In this document: piece after piece, positions 27,456 through 37,250 of the stretch | How the letters are laid out: every line of letters begins with the position of its first letter | Numbering within the stretch: the first letter of the stretch is position 1 | Assembly: GCA_016705545.1 (NCBI GenBank) | Contig: JADIYA010000006.1 | Location: forward strand, 124,001-188,000 | DNA: 64,000 bases | Source: Flavobacteriales bacterium | GTDB taxonomy: Bacteria; Bacteroidota; Bacteroidia; Flavobacteriales_F; PHOS-HE28 | Reading direction: 5' to 3' | Notes under the pieces: generated by a model | Database searches by the model: none | Seen by the model: only the letters and a program-made list of their open reading frames with translations | What the model was told of the DNA's origin: nothing | Position numbers and translations under genes: made by a program

Positions 27456-27491
27456 CGGCCCCAATTCCGGGGATTAAACACATACCGCGAC

Positions 27492-28061
27492 ATGCCAACT
27501 CGCATCCGCCTTCAGAGGAAAGGCAAGAAAGGCCAGCCCTACTACCACTTGGTGGTGGCTGATTCCCGCGCCCCGCGCGACGGGAAGTACATTGAACGGA
27601 TCGGTGCCTACGATCCCAATCAGAACCCTGCATTCATCGAGATCAACAGCGAGAAGGCGCTTGACTGGCTCCAGAAGGGCGCCCAGCCAAGCGATACCTG
27701 CCGTGCGATCCTGAGCTACACGGGGATCGTTTACCGTAACCACCTCAATGGCGGGGTGAAGAAAGGCGCGTTCACGCAAGAAGAGGCCGACCGTCGCTTC
27801 GATGCCTGGATGAACGAGAAGAACGCCAAGATCGAGAGCAAGCGCACCAAGCTCGCCGATGGCGCCGACAAGGCCGCCAAGGACCGCGTTGCCGCCGAAT
27901 TGAAGAAAGCCGAAGAGATGGCCGCGAAGCTCAGCGCCAAGTTGGCCGCTTCCGCCGCTGCTGAGGTTGCCGCTCCTGCTGCCGAGGAAGCTCCCGCCGA
28001 AACGGCTGCTGACGCGCCCGCCGAGGCCGCTGCAGAAGGCGACGCCCCTGCCGCCGAGTAA
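27492..28061 (+). CDS. rpsP: 30S ribosomal protein S16
   Basis: The start MPTRIRLQRKGKKGQPYYHL is diagnostic for bS16, a primary assembly protein of the small subunit. YDPNQNP and the W-L-x-K-G-A-Q-P-S motif complete the core by about residue 80. The protein runs to 189 residues because of a C-terminal Ala/Glu/Lys-rich extension, which is usual in Bacteroidota S16. A terminator follows. It is transcribed away from the GH20 gene. Confidence 0.97.
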   Translation: MPTRIRLQRKGKKGQPYYHLVVADSRAPRDGKYIERIGAYDPNQNPAFIEINSEKALDWLQKGAQPSDTCRAILSYTGIVYRNHLNGGVKKGAFTQEEADRRFDAWMNEKNAKIESKRTKLADGADKAAKDRVAAELKKAEEMAAKLSAKLAASAAAEVAAPAAEEAPAETAADAPAEAAAEGDAPAAE

Positions 28062-28079
28062 GCAAGCACGCTATTTATC

Positions 28080-28115
28080 AGAAGCCTCCCGATCCGTCGG
28101 GGGGCTTCTTTATTT
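28080..28115. terminator. Terminator between rpsP and the YdeI-like gene
   Basis: AGAAGCCTCCC pairs with the GGGGGGCTTCT half and is followed by TTTATTT on the plus strand. The hairpin overlaps the TAA of the minus-strand gene, so it may serve both convergent genes. Confidence 0.75.
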
Positions 28116-28640
28116 CCTCTCCTTCGGTTTCGGAGGCTCCGGCCCTTTGCCCACCTGGAAATGGCCGGTCTCGAATCGCCGCAGTAACTCAGCGATCCGC
28201 TTGGCACGTGTGGGCTCGGTCTTGGCGCTGCCCACCCAGTAGCTCATGCTGCGCTTCATGCCGGGCGTGAGCTTGTCCCAAGCCGCCTTCATCTCCGGGA
28301 TGAAATCGAGTGTTTCCGCCAGTTCAGCCGGGATGCTGATGCGGTCAGGCTCGGGGTCCAGCCACAATTCCATTTTCACCGGTTCGCCAGGCCGTTTGAT
28401 CCCGGCTTGCCGGCGCAGGTCTCCGCCGAGCACAATGATGTGGTAGCCGCTCTTCGTGGGCATCAGGGCCCGGTCCGCGGCCACACCATTGATCCGGCAT
28501 TTCACACGCACCTCGCCGCGCTTGCCGAAAAGCTCTTTCACATCGTGCGGGAACTCCACGTAGCTCCACGCGAAACGGCCCGTCATGCGCTCCAGCGGGG
28601 CGGTGAACCTGAAGATCTGAGGTCTCTTCTTCGCTGGCAT
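28110..28640 (-). CDS. YdeI/DUF1905-type protein
   Basis: The 176-residue product (start ATG 28640) has an N-terminal DUF1905 region (FRFTAPLERMTGRFAWSYVEFP, RINGVAADRALMPT) and a C-terminal YdeI/OmdA-like part (FIPEMKAAWDKLTPGMKRSM, RAKRIAELLRRFETG). Related proteins are cytoplasmic and associated with resistance to stress or bacteriocins, but the mechanism is unknown. No operon partners. Confidence 0.82.
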   Translation of the reverse strand: MPAKKRPQIFRFTAPLERMTGRFAWSYVEFPHDVKELFGKRGEVRVKCRINGVAADRALMPTKSGYHIIVLGGDLRRQAGIKRPGEPVKMELWLDPEPDRISIPAELAETLDFIPEMKAAWDKLTPGMKRSMSYWVGSAKTEPTRAKRIAELLRRFETGHFQVGKGPEPPKPKERK

Positions 28641-28806
28641 GGTGGCTGGTGCAAGTGTAGCTTGCAGTGAAGTGTTGCGAGTGTTCTTGCCGGACGGGGT
28701 CCGGCGGACCGACAGGTTGGCGTTGACAAGGCGGCGACCCCGGCACGGGATCGGGTGAGCCGTGCGCGAACTTCGCGCACTCTTAAGGCAGTCAAATCCA
28801 GCAAAC
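28641..28806. other. Intergenic region, nothing clear
   Basis: This gap between divergent genes presumably holds both promoters; no TAnnTTTG core is obvious. Confidence 0.3.
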
Positions 28807-31650
28807 ATGAAGAAGTGGTTCAAACGCATCCTCGTCACGCTCGGCATCCTGATCATCCTCCTCTTCGCTTCGGCGGTGCTCATCCCGTTGCTTTTCAAGG
28901 ACAAGATCGAGGCGGCGGTGAAGGATAAAGTGAACAAGAGCCTCAATGCCACGGTGAATTGGGGCGAGTGGGACATCACACTGCTTCGGAGCTTCCCCAA
29001 CCTCACGGTGGAAATAGCTGATGTGAGCGTGCTGAACGCCGCGCCATTCGAAGGCGTGGAATTGGCCCGTATCGCTGGCCTGATCGCCACGGTGGACATC
29101 AAGAGCCTGTTCGGTGATCGCATCGAGGTGAAGCGCATGCACCTCGAGAAGCCGAACATCCACGTGAAGGTGCTGAAAGATGGCGCTGCCAACTGGGACA
29201 TCGCCAAGGCCGACAGCGCTGCCGTGGAGGAGGAAGCACCGGCGGACACCTCCGCAGGATTCCACCTTGGCTTGGATGAATTCTCGATCGCCAATGGCCG
29301 CTTGGTCTATGACGATGCCTCGCTCGGCTATTACATGGACCTGCTCGGCCTCGACCTCACTGGGAGCGGCGATATGACACAGGATCTCTATGTCCTCAAG
29401 ACCGTGCTGCATGCCGACACGGCCAATGTGGTCTTCGAAGGCGTGAAGTACCTGCGCAACGTTCAGGCTGACGTGAAGGCTGACATCGATATGGACATGC
29501 CGAACATGAAATTCGCGTTCAAGGAGAACGAGGCGACCATCAACCAGCTCGTGCTCGGATTCGATGGCTGGCTGGCCATGCCCGGCGATCCCATCGACAT
29601 GGACCTGACATGGAATGCTAAGAAGACGGATTTCGCCACCCTGCTATCGCTCGTCCCCGCTGATTTCGCAACCGACTTGAAGGGCGTGGAGATGAGCGGA
29701 AAGGCGGCCTTCAGCGGACATGTGAAGGGCACATACAGCGAGAGCAGCATGCCCGGATTCGGCTTGGTGATGGAGGTGGACAAAGGCCGATTCAAGTATC
29801 CCGACCTGCCCGCTTCGGTTGACGACATCTATGTTGACCTCAAGGTGAACAGCCCAGGCGGGCAGGACCTCGATGGCACCGTGGTGGACCTGAAGCGCTT
29901 CGCCATGAGGATGGCCGGCAACCCGGTTGAAGCGCGCATGCACCTCACGCATCCCATCAGCGACCCCAATGTCGATGCTGAGTTGAAGGCTGATATCGAT
30001 CTGGCCAGCGTGAAGAAGGTGGTGCCGATGGAAGGGGAGGAATTGCAAGGGAAATTCACTGCCGATGTGCGCATGAAGGGCGCCATGAGCGATGTGGAAG
30101 CCCAGCGCTATGAGGAGTTCCAAGCCGACGGGCGCATGACGTTGGCGGGCATGAACTACCGATCAGATTCGTTGCCGTACCCGGTAGGCATCAACAACCT
30201 GCTCTTCGAATTCAGCCCGCGTTTCCTTTCGCTCAGCGCCTTCGACGGGAGCGTGGCCAGCAGCAGTATCCAGGCCAAGGGCCGCATGGATAACTACATC
30301 CAATGGTGGCTGCGAGACAGCACGCTCACCGGCGGCTTCGATCTGGCAGCGGATCGTTTCGACCTGAATGAGCTCATGGGCCCCGAGGAGGCAGCGCCCA
30401 GCGCTGATGCCGCTCCCGTCGACAGCACGCCGCTCAGCGTGATCGAAGTGCCCGACAACATCGATTTCCGATTGGGCCTGAACGTGAAAGAGGTGAGCTA
30501 CGATCAGATGCAGCTCACCAATGTGCGCGGTGGCTTGCATGTGCATGATCAGCGCGTTGATCTGAAGGACGTGTTCTTCAATCTGTTCAACGGATCGGTG
30601 GTCATGTCCGGCGGCTATGAGGCGCGCGATGTGAAGATGCCCAGCATCGACTTCCGGTACGACATCAAGGACCTTGACATCCAGCAGACCGTCGCATATG
30701 TGGATCTCGTGCAGAAGGTGGCGCCCATCGCCAAGACCTGCAAGGGCACATTCAGCACCAAGCTCGACATGAGGGGCCGCTTGAACGAGCGGATGGAGGC
30801 TGACCTGAACACGCTCACTGGCGATGGGACGCTCCTGACACGCAACGTGCAGGTCGATGGCTTCCAGCCGCTTGTGGACTTGGCGAAGGCGCTGAAGGTG
30901 AAAGAGCTCGAGAACACCAAGCTGCAGGATGTGAGCTTCAGCTACGAGTTCAAGGACGGGCGCATGGAGGTGAAGCCCTTCAAGGTGAAGATCGATCGCA
31001 TCCAAGGCGATGTTAGCGGCAGCACGGGCTTCGCGCAGCAGGACATCGACTACGATATGAAGGCGAAGATCCCCACCGACATCTTTGGATCAAACGCAGC
31101 GAGCGCGGTTGGCGGGCTGCTCGGCAAGGCCAACGCCGCCATCGGCTCCAACTTCCAGGTGCCGAAAGAGCTCGATGCCACGATCAAATTCACCGGCACG
31201 GTGACCAAGCCCGTGGTGAAGCCCGTCTTCGCCGGCGGCACGGCCAGTGTGAAGGATGCCGTGGTCACCGAGGTGAAGGAAACCATCAACGCGGAGATCG
31301 GGAAGAAAAAGGAAGAGCTGATCGCACAGGCCAAGGCCGAGCGCGATCGGTTGATCGCAGAGGCGCAGGCGCGGGCAGGCCTGCTGAAATCCGATGCACG
31401 CACGGAAGCGGCGAAGGTGAAGGCACAGGCCTACAAGGCCGCTGATGATGAGCTCGCCAAGGTGTCGAACCCGTTGGCACGGGCTGCTGCCAAGATCATT
31501 GCCGACAAGGCCAAGCAAGAGGCCGACAAGGTGGAGCAGCGCGCCATCGCTGAAGCCGATAAAAAGGCCGACGCCCTCGTGGATGAGGCCCGCAAGCAAG
31601 GGGATGCGCTCGTCGCCAAGGCGGAGGCCACGGATACAACTGTGAAATGA
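28807..31650 (+). CDS. AsmA-like family protein
   Basis: The 947-residue protein begins with one membrane helix (WFKRILVTLGILIILLFASAVLIP) and then the AsmA-type repeating beta groove: VNWGEWDITLLRSFPNLTVEIADVSV, LFGDRIEVKRMHLEKPNIHV and so on. AsmA-like proteins are repeating-beta-groove lipid carriers bridging the inner and outer membranes. The last 115 residues are a charged Ala/Lys/Glu-rich coiled coil (AQAKAERDRLIAEAQARAG), which is unusual. The ATG at 28807 is preceded by a weak leader. The PorE-like gene follows 84 bp on. Confidence 0.85.
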   Translation: MKKWFKRILVTLGILIILLFASAVLIPLLFKDKIEAAVKDKVNKSLNATVNWGEWDITLLRSFPNLTVEIADVSVLNAAPFEGVELARIAGLIATVDIKSLFGDRIEVKRMHLEKPNIHVKVLKDGAANWDIAKADSAAVEEEAPADTSAGFHLGLDEFSIANGRLVYDDASLGYYMDLLGLDLTGSGDMTQDLYVLKTVLHADTANVVFEGVKYLRNVQADVKADIDMDMPNMKFAFKENEATINQLVLGFDGWLAMPGDPIDMDLTWNAKKTDFATLLSLVPADFATDLKGVEMSGKAAFSGHVKGTYSESSMPGFGLVMEVDKGRFKYPDLPASVDDIYVDLKVNSPGGQDLDGTVVDLKRFAMRMAGNPVEARMHLTHPISDPNVDAELKADIDLASVKKVVPMEGEELQGKFTADVRMKGAMSDVEAQRYEEFQADGRMTLAGMNYRSDSLPYPVGINNLLFEFSPRFLSLSAFDGSVASSSIQAKGRMDNYIQWWLRDSTLTGGFDLAADRFDLNELMGPEEAAPSADAAPVDSTPLSVIEVPDNIDFRLGLNVKEVSYDQMQLTNVRGGLHVHDQRVDLKDVFFNLFNGSVVMSGGYEARDVKMPSIDFRYDIKDLDIQQTVAYVDLVQKVAPIAKTCKGTFSTKLDMRGRLNERMEADLNTLTGDGTLLTRNVQVDGFQPLVDLAKALKVKELENTKLQDVSFSYEFKDGRMEVKPFKVKIDRIQGDVSGSTGFAQQDIDYDMKAKIPTDIFGSNAASAVGGLLGKANAAIGSNFQVPKELDATIKFTGTVTKPVVKPVFAGGTASVKDAVVTEVKETINAEIGKKKEELIAQAKAERDRLIAEAQARAGLLKSDARTEAAKVKAQAYKAADDELAKVSNPLARAAAKIIADKAKQEADKVEQRAIAEADKKADALVDEARKQGDALVAKAEATDTTVK

Positions 31651-31733
31651 GGTTGAGCAGGTTTATGAGGTTGAGGGTTCTCCTGTTGTCCAACTGGAAG
31701 GTTGTAGGATCCGCGAATGCTGGTCCCGCGCGC

Positions 31734-33749
31734 ATGATCCTGTACGCTGTGCTGCTGCTAGCCGGCAGCGCATTGCGTGCTCAAGACGGCGACCCTTGTG
31801 CCCTTCCCACTGACAAGGAGATCATCAAGCTGCTCGATCAAGCGGCCAAGGCGAAGGACCCGAAAGAGCGCCACGCCAAGCTGAAGAGCACGCTGGAGAT
31901 CGATGCGGAGTGCGTGGAATGCAATTACCGTTTGGGGCTCTCGGCGTCGCGCATCGCGCGTGAGGCCGGCAAGGGCTTCGGCAGCGCGATCAAGTACTTC
32001 GAGGCCGTTCAGGCCAAATGCCCTGCATACCACAGCGAGATGCTCTATCAGCTTGGCATGATGCGTTATGCCGAGAGCGATTTCGGCGGGGCTGCCCGCG
32101 ACCTCGAGTCCTTCCGGAAGTTCCCGACCGATGATCCCGCGCGCGTGAGCAAGAGCTACGACAAGCAATACGCGGAAGTGGAGGCCCTGATGCCCGAGCT
32201 GGGATTCTACGCCGATTTCTACCGCAACACCGGGAACCTGAATCCGGAGCCGGTCCCGAATGTGAGCACGACCACCGATGAGTACCTGCCGATGCTCTCG
32301 CCCGATAATGAGATGCTCTTCTTCACCCGCAAGCGGCAGGTGAAGGCCAAAGGCGATCTGGTAGCACGCGACGTGGAGGAGTTGACGGAGGCCCGCCGGA
32401 AGAGCACCGCCGAAGAGTTCAATGCTGGCCGCGTGCTGCCCGACCCCTTCAATACCGGCGATAGCTACGGCGGCGTCACCATCAGCCTCAACAACAAGGA
32501 GATGTTCGTCACGGTGTGCGGACCTGCGAATGCCAGCGGTTATCGCAACTGCGACATCCATCGATCGCACTTCAACAGCAAATTCAATCTGGATGCGGGC
32601 GGGCAGGAATGGGAGTGGGAAGGGCTCGAGGAGATCGGCGATGCGGTGAACGGCCCCGGCAGTTGGGAGAGCCAGCCCAGCCTGAGCGGCGATGGGCGCA
32701 CGCTCTACTTCGCCACGAACCGGGAGGGCAGCAAGGGCATCGATATCTACTACTCGACCCGCGAAGGCAAAGGGAAATGGTCGCCCGCGCAGCCCGTACC
32801 CGGCATCAATACCGAAGGCGATGAAAAGGCGCCCTTCATGCACGCCGACAGCCGCACGCTCTACTTCGCAGCGAAGCCGGCGGCGAACGGCAGTGGCCAC
32901 AAGTGCATCGGCGGTTACGACATCTTCTTCAGCAGGCTCAACGACGATGGCAGCTGGACAAAGCCGCGCAACATCGGTCATCCCATCAACACGGACCAGG
33001 ACGAGCATGGGCTGATCGTGAGCGCCGATGGGCGCACCGCCTATTTCGCCAGCGGGCGGTTCAAGGGAGCGGGAGGGCTTGACATCATGCGCTTCCCGCT
33101 GCCCACTGATGTGCGACCCGATGAGGTGCTGATCGTGAAGGGCGAGGTGAAGGACGAGAAAGGCCAGGCGGTGCGCGGCGCCACCGTGGAAGTGAAGTAC
33201 ATGGACACGCGCAAGACCGAAGTGATCAAGGCCGACAGCGTGGATGGGCGCTATGCCACCGTGGTGCGCTTGAAGGCCGGCAGCGATGTGGTGGTCACCG
33301 TGAAGAAGGAAGGGCACGTCTTCGACTCGCGCAGCTTCAGCGTGGCCGATTCCGCGCGCGGCGGCGTGGCCAAGGCCGATATGAGCGTGCAGCGCATCGC
33401 CGTGAACCAGAGCTACCGGGTCAACGACATCAACTTCGGAACGAATAGCGCGGAGATCACCAAGGCCAGTGAGTTCGTGCTCGATGAGCTGATCACCTTC
33501 TTGCGGGAGAACCGGACGATCAAGATCCGCATTGAAGGCCACACCGATAACGTGGGCCGCTTGGAGGACAACATGGCGCTGAGCAACGACCGGGCATTCA
33601 CGGTGATGGGCTATTTGCAGGAGAAGGGCATCGCGGCGGCGCGATTGAGCTTCAAAGGGCTCGGACCCACCAAGCCGGTGGCCTCGAACGATACGCCAGA
33701 AGGCCGCGCACGCAATCGTCGCACGGAATTCGTGATCGTGGGGCGTTGA
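31734..33749 (+). CDS. PorE-like protein: TPR, PD40 propeller, CRD and OmpA domains
   Basis: The 671-residue precursor has a signal peptide (MILYAVLLLAGSALRA), a helical TPR-like region (about 25-165), PD40/WD40-like repeats (about 190-470; TLYFATNREGSKGIDIYYS and similar), a carboxypeptidase-regulatory-like domain (about 470-560), and a C-terminal OmpA domain (FGTNSAEITKASEF, IEGHTDNVGR) that binds peptidoglycan. This domain order is that of PorE, which anchors the type IX secretion machinery. The match is architectural, not proven. No other por genes are nearby. Confidence 0.85.
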   Translation: MILYAVLLLAGSALRAQDGDPCALPTDKEIIKLLDQAAKAKDPKERHAKLKSTLEIDAECVECNYRLGLSASRIAREAGKGFGSAIKYFEAVQAKCPAYHSEMLYQLGMMRYAESDFGGAARDLESFRKFPTDDPARVSKSYDKQYAEVEALMPELGFYADFYRNTGNLNPEPVPNVSTTTDEYLPMLSPDNEMLFFTRKRQVKAKGDLVARDVEELTEARRKSTAEEFNAGRVLPDPFNTGDSYGGVTISLNNKEMFVTVCGPANASGYRNCDIHRSHFNSKFNLDAGGQEWEWEGLEEIGDAVNGPGSWESQPSLSGDGRTLYFATNREGSKGIDIYYSTREGKGKWSPAQPVPGINTEGDEKAPFMHADSRTLYFAAKPAANGSGHKCIGGYDIFFSRLNDDGSWTKPRNIGHPINTDQDEHGLIVSADGRTAYFASGRFKGAGGLDIMRFPLPTDVRPDEVLIVKGEVKDEKGQAVRGATVEVKYMDTRKTEVIKADSVDGRYATVVRLKAGSDVVVTVKKEGHVFDSRSFSVADSARGGVAKADMSVQRIAVNQSYRVNDINFGTNSAEITKASEFVLDELITFLRENRTIKIRIEGHTDNVGRLEDNMALSNDRAFTVMGYLQEKGIAAARLSFKGLGPTKPVASNDTPEGRARNRRTEFVIVGR

Positions 33750-33765
33750 AGCCCGGGCTTCCGGA

Positions 33766-34512
33766 TCAGCGATTCAACAGCCCCTTGCGCGCCATGCGCA
33801 GGTTCAGCATCTCAACCGTCACGCTGAAGGCCATGGCGAAGTAGATGTAGTTCTTGTTGATGTGCTCGCCCATGCCCTCGATGAGCAGCGCCACGCCGAT
33901 CATCACCAGGAAAGCCAGCGCCAGCACTTTCACGGTGGCGTGCTTCTCCACGAAGGAGCTGATAGCGCCCGCCGCGAGCATCATCACCGCCACGGCGATG
34001 ATCACGGCCAGCACCATGATGATGATCTCATTGCTCATGCCCACCGCCGTGATGACCGAGTCGATGGAGAAAACCAGATCAATGAGGATGATCTGCCCGA
34101 TCACCGCTGGGAGGCTCTTCGCCTTGCGCTTGGTGCCGCCCTTTTCGTGCCCGCCGGCCATCTTCTCATGGATCTCTGCTGTTGCCTTGTAGATGAGGAA
34201 TAGGCCGCCGGCGAGCAGCACCAGATCCCTGCCGCTGAACGGGTGGTCGAATGCAGTGAAGAAGGGCTGATCGAGGCCCATGACCCAGCTTAGCGAGAGC
34301 AGCAGCGCGATGCGCGAGAGCATCGCCAAGGCCAGGCCCAATTGACGTGCCTTGCGCTGGTCCTTCTTGTCGGACAGGCTGTTGCTGATGATCGAGATGA
34401 AGATGATGTTGTCGATGCCCAGTACGATCTCCAGCGCGGTGAGCGTGAGCAGGGCGATGAGGCCATGCCCGGTAAGGAGCACGGCGGGGTCGAGATGGCT
34501 GAGTTCGAGCAT
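33766..34512 (-). CDS. TerC family integral membrane protein
   Basis: The 248-residue protein has about seven membrane helices. ALEIVLGIDNIIFISIISN carries the acidic pair (E, D) that is conserved in the TerC/MgtE-like fold. IILIDLVFSIDSVITAVGMSNE repeats the pattern, as expected for the internal duplication. The family is tied to manganese export or tellurite tolerance. It ends 16 bp from the convergent PorE-like gene. Confidence 0.93.
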   Translation of the reverse strand: MLELSHLDPAVLLTGHGLIALLTLTALEIVLGIDNIIFISIISNSLSDKKDQRKARQLGLALAMLSRIALLLSLSWVMGLDQPFFTAFDHPFSGRDLVLLAGGLFLIYKATAEIHEKMAGGHEKGGTKRKAKSLPAVIGQIILIDLVFSIDSVITAVGMSNEIIIMVLAVIIAVAVMMLAAGAISSFVEKHATVKVLALAFLVMIGVALLIEGMGEHINKNYIYFAMAFSVTVEMLNLRMARKGLLNR

Positions 34513-34521
34513 GGCCGCGAA

Positions 34522-36057
34522 TTAAAGCGCGTTCCGGTCGCTGATGCGCGCGATGATGATGACTTCGTTGCGGTTCACCGGATTCAACCAATGCACGATG
34601 CGATCGATGAGGCCCGGCTCCGCCCTTCCGATCACCTGCACCGGGCCGTAGCTCGCCTCGAAGCGCGCGATGCGCTCATCGATTTCCTCTTGGCCAATGA
34701 AGAGCACATGATGGTCGCGGCCGTCGAGCTGTTTTTCGCGCAGGAACTCACCCAGATCGAGATTGTCCTGACCGGGCCCCAGCGGGAATACCCCCATGTC
34801 CCATTGGCCCAGATAGAACAGCGGCGGCATGGCCGGGTCCTCCTCACGATCGTCGAGGATCAGGCCCCCGAGCGGACGCTCATCGCGGAGCATGCGCATG
34901 GCCTCCACACGGCTTCGCTTGCTGTACGTGGTGCTGAGGAATGGAAGCAGAACCAGATTCAATGACCAGACGAACGCCAACGCGCCACGCCAGAGCCCTT
35001 TGCGTGCGCTCCACCAGCCCGAAGCGCCGCGCCACTGCTCCCAACTTGCATAGCCTAGCACGAAGAGCAAGGGAACGATGGGCAGCAGGAAGCGCTCCTG
35101 TTTGTTCGGGAAGTAAGAGTGGATGGCCACGAAGAGCATCACGGGCAGCCAGAGCACCAAAGGTTTCGGTCGGCGGAAGAAGCCGAACAGCACAGCCAAG
35201 CTCAATGGTGGGATCAAGAGGCCTGCAAGCAGGAGCAGGTAGTTGTACCACGGCAGCACGCCATAGGTGGTGGTGTTGTTGAGATTGTATAGCACGTATT
35301 GGGTGATCTCCGCCCATGGCCGTCCCCAGAGGAACAGGTCGATGCCTCCCTGGATAACGGCTAAGGGAAGCAACACGCCCGCCCCGTATGCGAGTGCCTG
35401 GCCCCAGCGCCGCATGATCAGGAACGCAAGCCCCGGACCAGCAGCGAAGAAGATGGTCTGGAATCGCACATTCATGGCGAGCCCGATCCAGAGCCCGGCC
35501 ACGAGGGCGGGGTGCCATGCCCGATCCCCAGCTGCATCGAGCAAGCGCAGGCTCCCGATCATCAGCAGCGGAATGCACGCCATCTCCACCAGATTTCGCA
35601 CGCTGAGGAAGGGCATGAAGCAGAAGAGCGCCAAGAATAGCCCCGCTTGCCAGGCCACCACAGGGCCGGCGAGGCGATCCGCGATGCGGTGCCCTGCGCG
35701 CACCACGATCAAGCTCCATGCAGCGTGGAGCAGCCTCACCACCAGCATCAGTGCGCGGGGATCATTGACCCCGATAGCCTTCAGCAACGAGAACAGCAGG
35801 AAATGGATGCCCACATAGAAGAAGCTGTGCCCGCTCGGCGTGGGGTCATCTCCTTGATTCCAAGGCAGCCAATAATTGTAGTCGAATCCATCGGCCCAAC
35901 TGGCAGCGGCCTCGATCACCAGGAAATGATCGTCGTGCGCGAAGTAGCCGGGGCTGAAGAGTGCGGCCAACAGCCGCGGCGCCAGGGCGATCAGGGTCAG
36001 CCAGCGCAGTGCGCTGATCGGAGGGGCATCCCAGAATCGCTTCAAGGCAGAAGGCAT
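34522..36057 (-). CDS. GT22-like (Alg9/PIG-B type) membrane glycosyltransferase
   Basis: From the ATG at 36057 the protein has 511 residues and about ten membrane helices. FSPGYFAHDDHFLVIE gives the DD motif of the first luminal/periplasmic loop, and IHSYFPNKQERFLLPIVPLL matches the H-K-E-x-R-F-L-like signature of the Alg9 family. It uses a lipid-linked sugar in an extracytoplasmic transfer. A longer start at 36099 is possible but would crowd the bshA promoter. It is divergent from bshA. Confidence 0.8.
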   Translation of the reverse strand: MPSALKRFWDAPPISALRWLTLIALAPRLLAALFSPGYFAHDDHFLVIEAAASWADGFDYNYWLPWNQGDDPTPSGHSFFYVGIHFLLFSLLKAIGVNDPRALMLVVRLLHAAWSLIVVRAGHRIADRLAGPVVAWQAGLFLALFCFMPFLSVRNLVEMACIPLLMIGSLRLLDAAGDRAWHPALVAGLWIGLAMNVRFQTIFFAAGPGLAFLIMRRWGQALAYGAGVLLPLAVIQGGIDLFLWGRPWAEITQYVLYNLNNTTTYGVLPWYNYLLLLAGLLIPPLSLAVLFGFFRRPKPLVLWLPVMLFVAIHSYFPNKQERFLLPIVPLLFVLGYASWEQWRGASGWWSARKGLWRGALAFVWSLNLVLLPFLSTTYSKRSRVEAMRMLRDERPLGGLILDDREEDPAMPPLFYLGQWDMGVFPLGPGQDNLDLGEFLREKQLDGRDHHVLFIGQEEIDERIARFEASYGPVQVIGRAEPGLIDRIVHWLNPVNRNEVIIIARISDRNAL

Positions 36058-36119
36058 GGCGGCGAAGATCGCATCGGCACGGATGGCGCGGTACGCCATC
36101 TTTGCGCACCATCCGGAAC

Positions 36120-37250
36120 ATGCGCATCGGCATTGTCTGTTATCCCACCTTCGGCGGAAGCGGCGTGGTGGCCACCGAGCTGGGCATGGCCCTGGCGGAA
36201 AAGGGCCATATCATCCATTTCATCACCTACGATCGGCCGGTCCGGCTCCGCGATCACCCGAACGTGTTCTACCATGAAGTGCGCGTGAGCGATTACCCGC
36301 TCTTCGATTACCAGCCCTACGAGCTCGTGCTCACCAGCAAGCTCGTTGATGTGGCCAAGTACGAGGGCCTCGACCTCATGCACGTGCATTATGCCATCCC
36401 GCACGCCAGCGCCGCGTGGATGGCTCAGCGGATCCTGGACGCGCAAGGCATCCGCGTGCCCTTCATCACCACCCTGCACGGTACGGACATCACGCTCGTA
36501 GGCCGCGACCCCAGCTTCGAGCCGGTGATCACCTTCAGCATGGAGCGCAGCAATGCCGTTACCGCCGTGAGCGAGAGCCTGCGCCGCGATACCTACTCCC
36601 ATTTCCCGCTGAAGCGCGACGTGCAGGTGATCCCCAACTTCGTTTGCCTCGAACTGTACAAGCACCAGCACGATCCCAGCCTCCGGCTGCGCTATGCGCC
36701 GAAAGGCGAGCGCCTGCTCGTGCATGTCTCCAACTTCAGGGCGGTGAAGCGCGTGGATGATGTGGTGGGCATGTTCAAGCTGCTGCGACAGCAAATGCCG
36801 GTGCGCCTGCTGCTGATCGGCGACGGGCCGGAGCGGCAACGGATCGAGACCCAATGCAGGCATGAAGGCACCTGCGATCAGATCCACTTCCTCGGCAAGA
36901 TGACCCGCCCCGAAGAGGTCGTGGCCAGCTGCGACCTCTTCGTACTGCCCAGCGAGACCGAGAGTTTCGGCTTGGCTGCGCTGGAGGCCATGGCCTGCGG
37001 GGTGCCGGTGGTCTGCAGCGATTCAGGCGGCCTGCCCGAAGTGGTCTCGCATGGGGACAGCGGTCTATTGTGCCCGGTGGGCGATGTGCGCGCCTTCGCT
37101 GATGCGGCCGCAGCGATCCTCGGCGATGACGCAAGGCTCGCGGCATACCGGCAGAATGCCCTGCGCGGCGCAGCGCGGTTCGACCTGATGGAGATCCTGC
37201 CGCGCTACGAATCGCTCTACGCGCAGGTGCTGGCGCAAGTGAAGGCGTGA
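36120..37250 (+). CDS. bshA: N-acetyl-alpha-D-glucosaminyl L-malate synthase
   Basis: The 376-residue GT4 enzyme carries the BshA features: MRIGIVCYPTFGGSGVVATELG, MHVHYAIPHASAAWMA, TTLHGTDITLVG and the donor segment LPSETESFGLAALEAMACG. It joins UDP-GlcNAc to L-malate in the first step of bacillithiol synthesis. BshB and BshC are not in the window. The upstream ATCTTTGCGCACC (near 36,098-36,110) resembles the common promoter core. The stop overlaps the next gene by 1 bp (TGATG). Confidence 0.95.
   Translation: MRIGIVCYPTFGGSGVVATELGMALAEKGHIIHFITYDRPVRLRDHPNVFYHEVRVSDYPLFDYQPYELVLTSKLVDVAKYEGLDLMHVHYAIPHASAAWMAQRILDAQGIRVPFITTLHGTDITLVGRDPSFEPVITFSMERSNAVTAVSESLRRDTYSHFPLKRDVQVIPNFVCLELYKHQHDPSLRLRYAPKGERLLVHVSNFRAVKRVDDVVGMFKLLRQQMPVRLLLIGDGPERQRIETQCRHEGTCDQIHFLGKMTRPEEVVASCDLFVLPSETESFGLAALEAMACGVPVVCSDSGGLPEVVSHGDSGLLCPVGDVRAFADAAAAILGDDARLAAYRQNALRGAARFDLMEILPRYESLYAQVLAQVKA

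Noticed and set aside
27492..28061. Long C-terminal tail of S16 as a novel fusion
   Set aside because: Ala/Glu/Lys-rich extensions of S16 are common in Bacteroidota.
31758..33542. Long minus-strand open frame opposite the PorE-like gene
   Set aside because: Antisense shadow; repetitive Ala/Gly/Val-rich translation with no motif.
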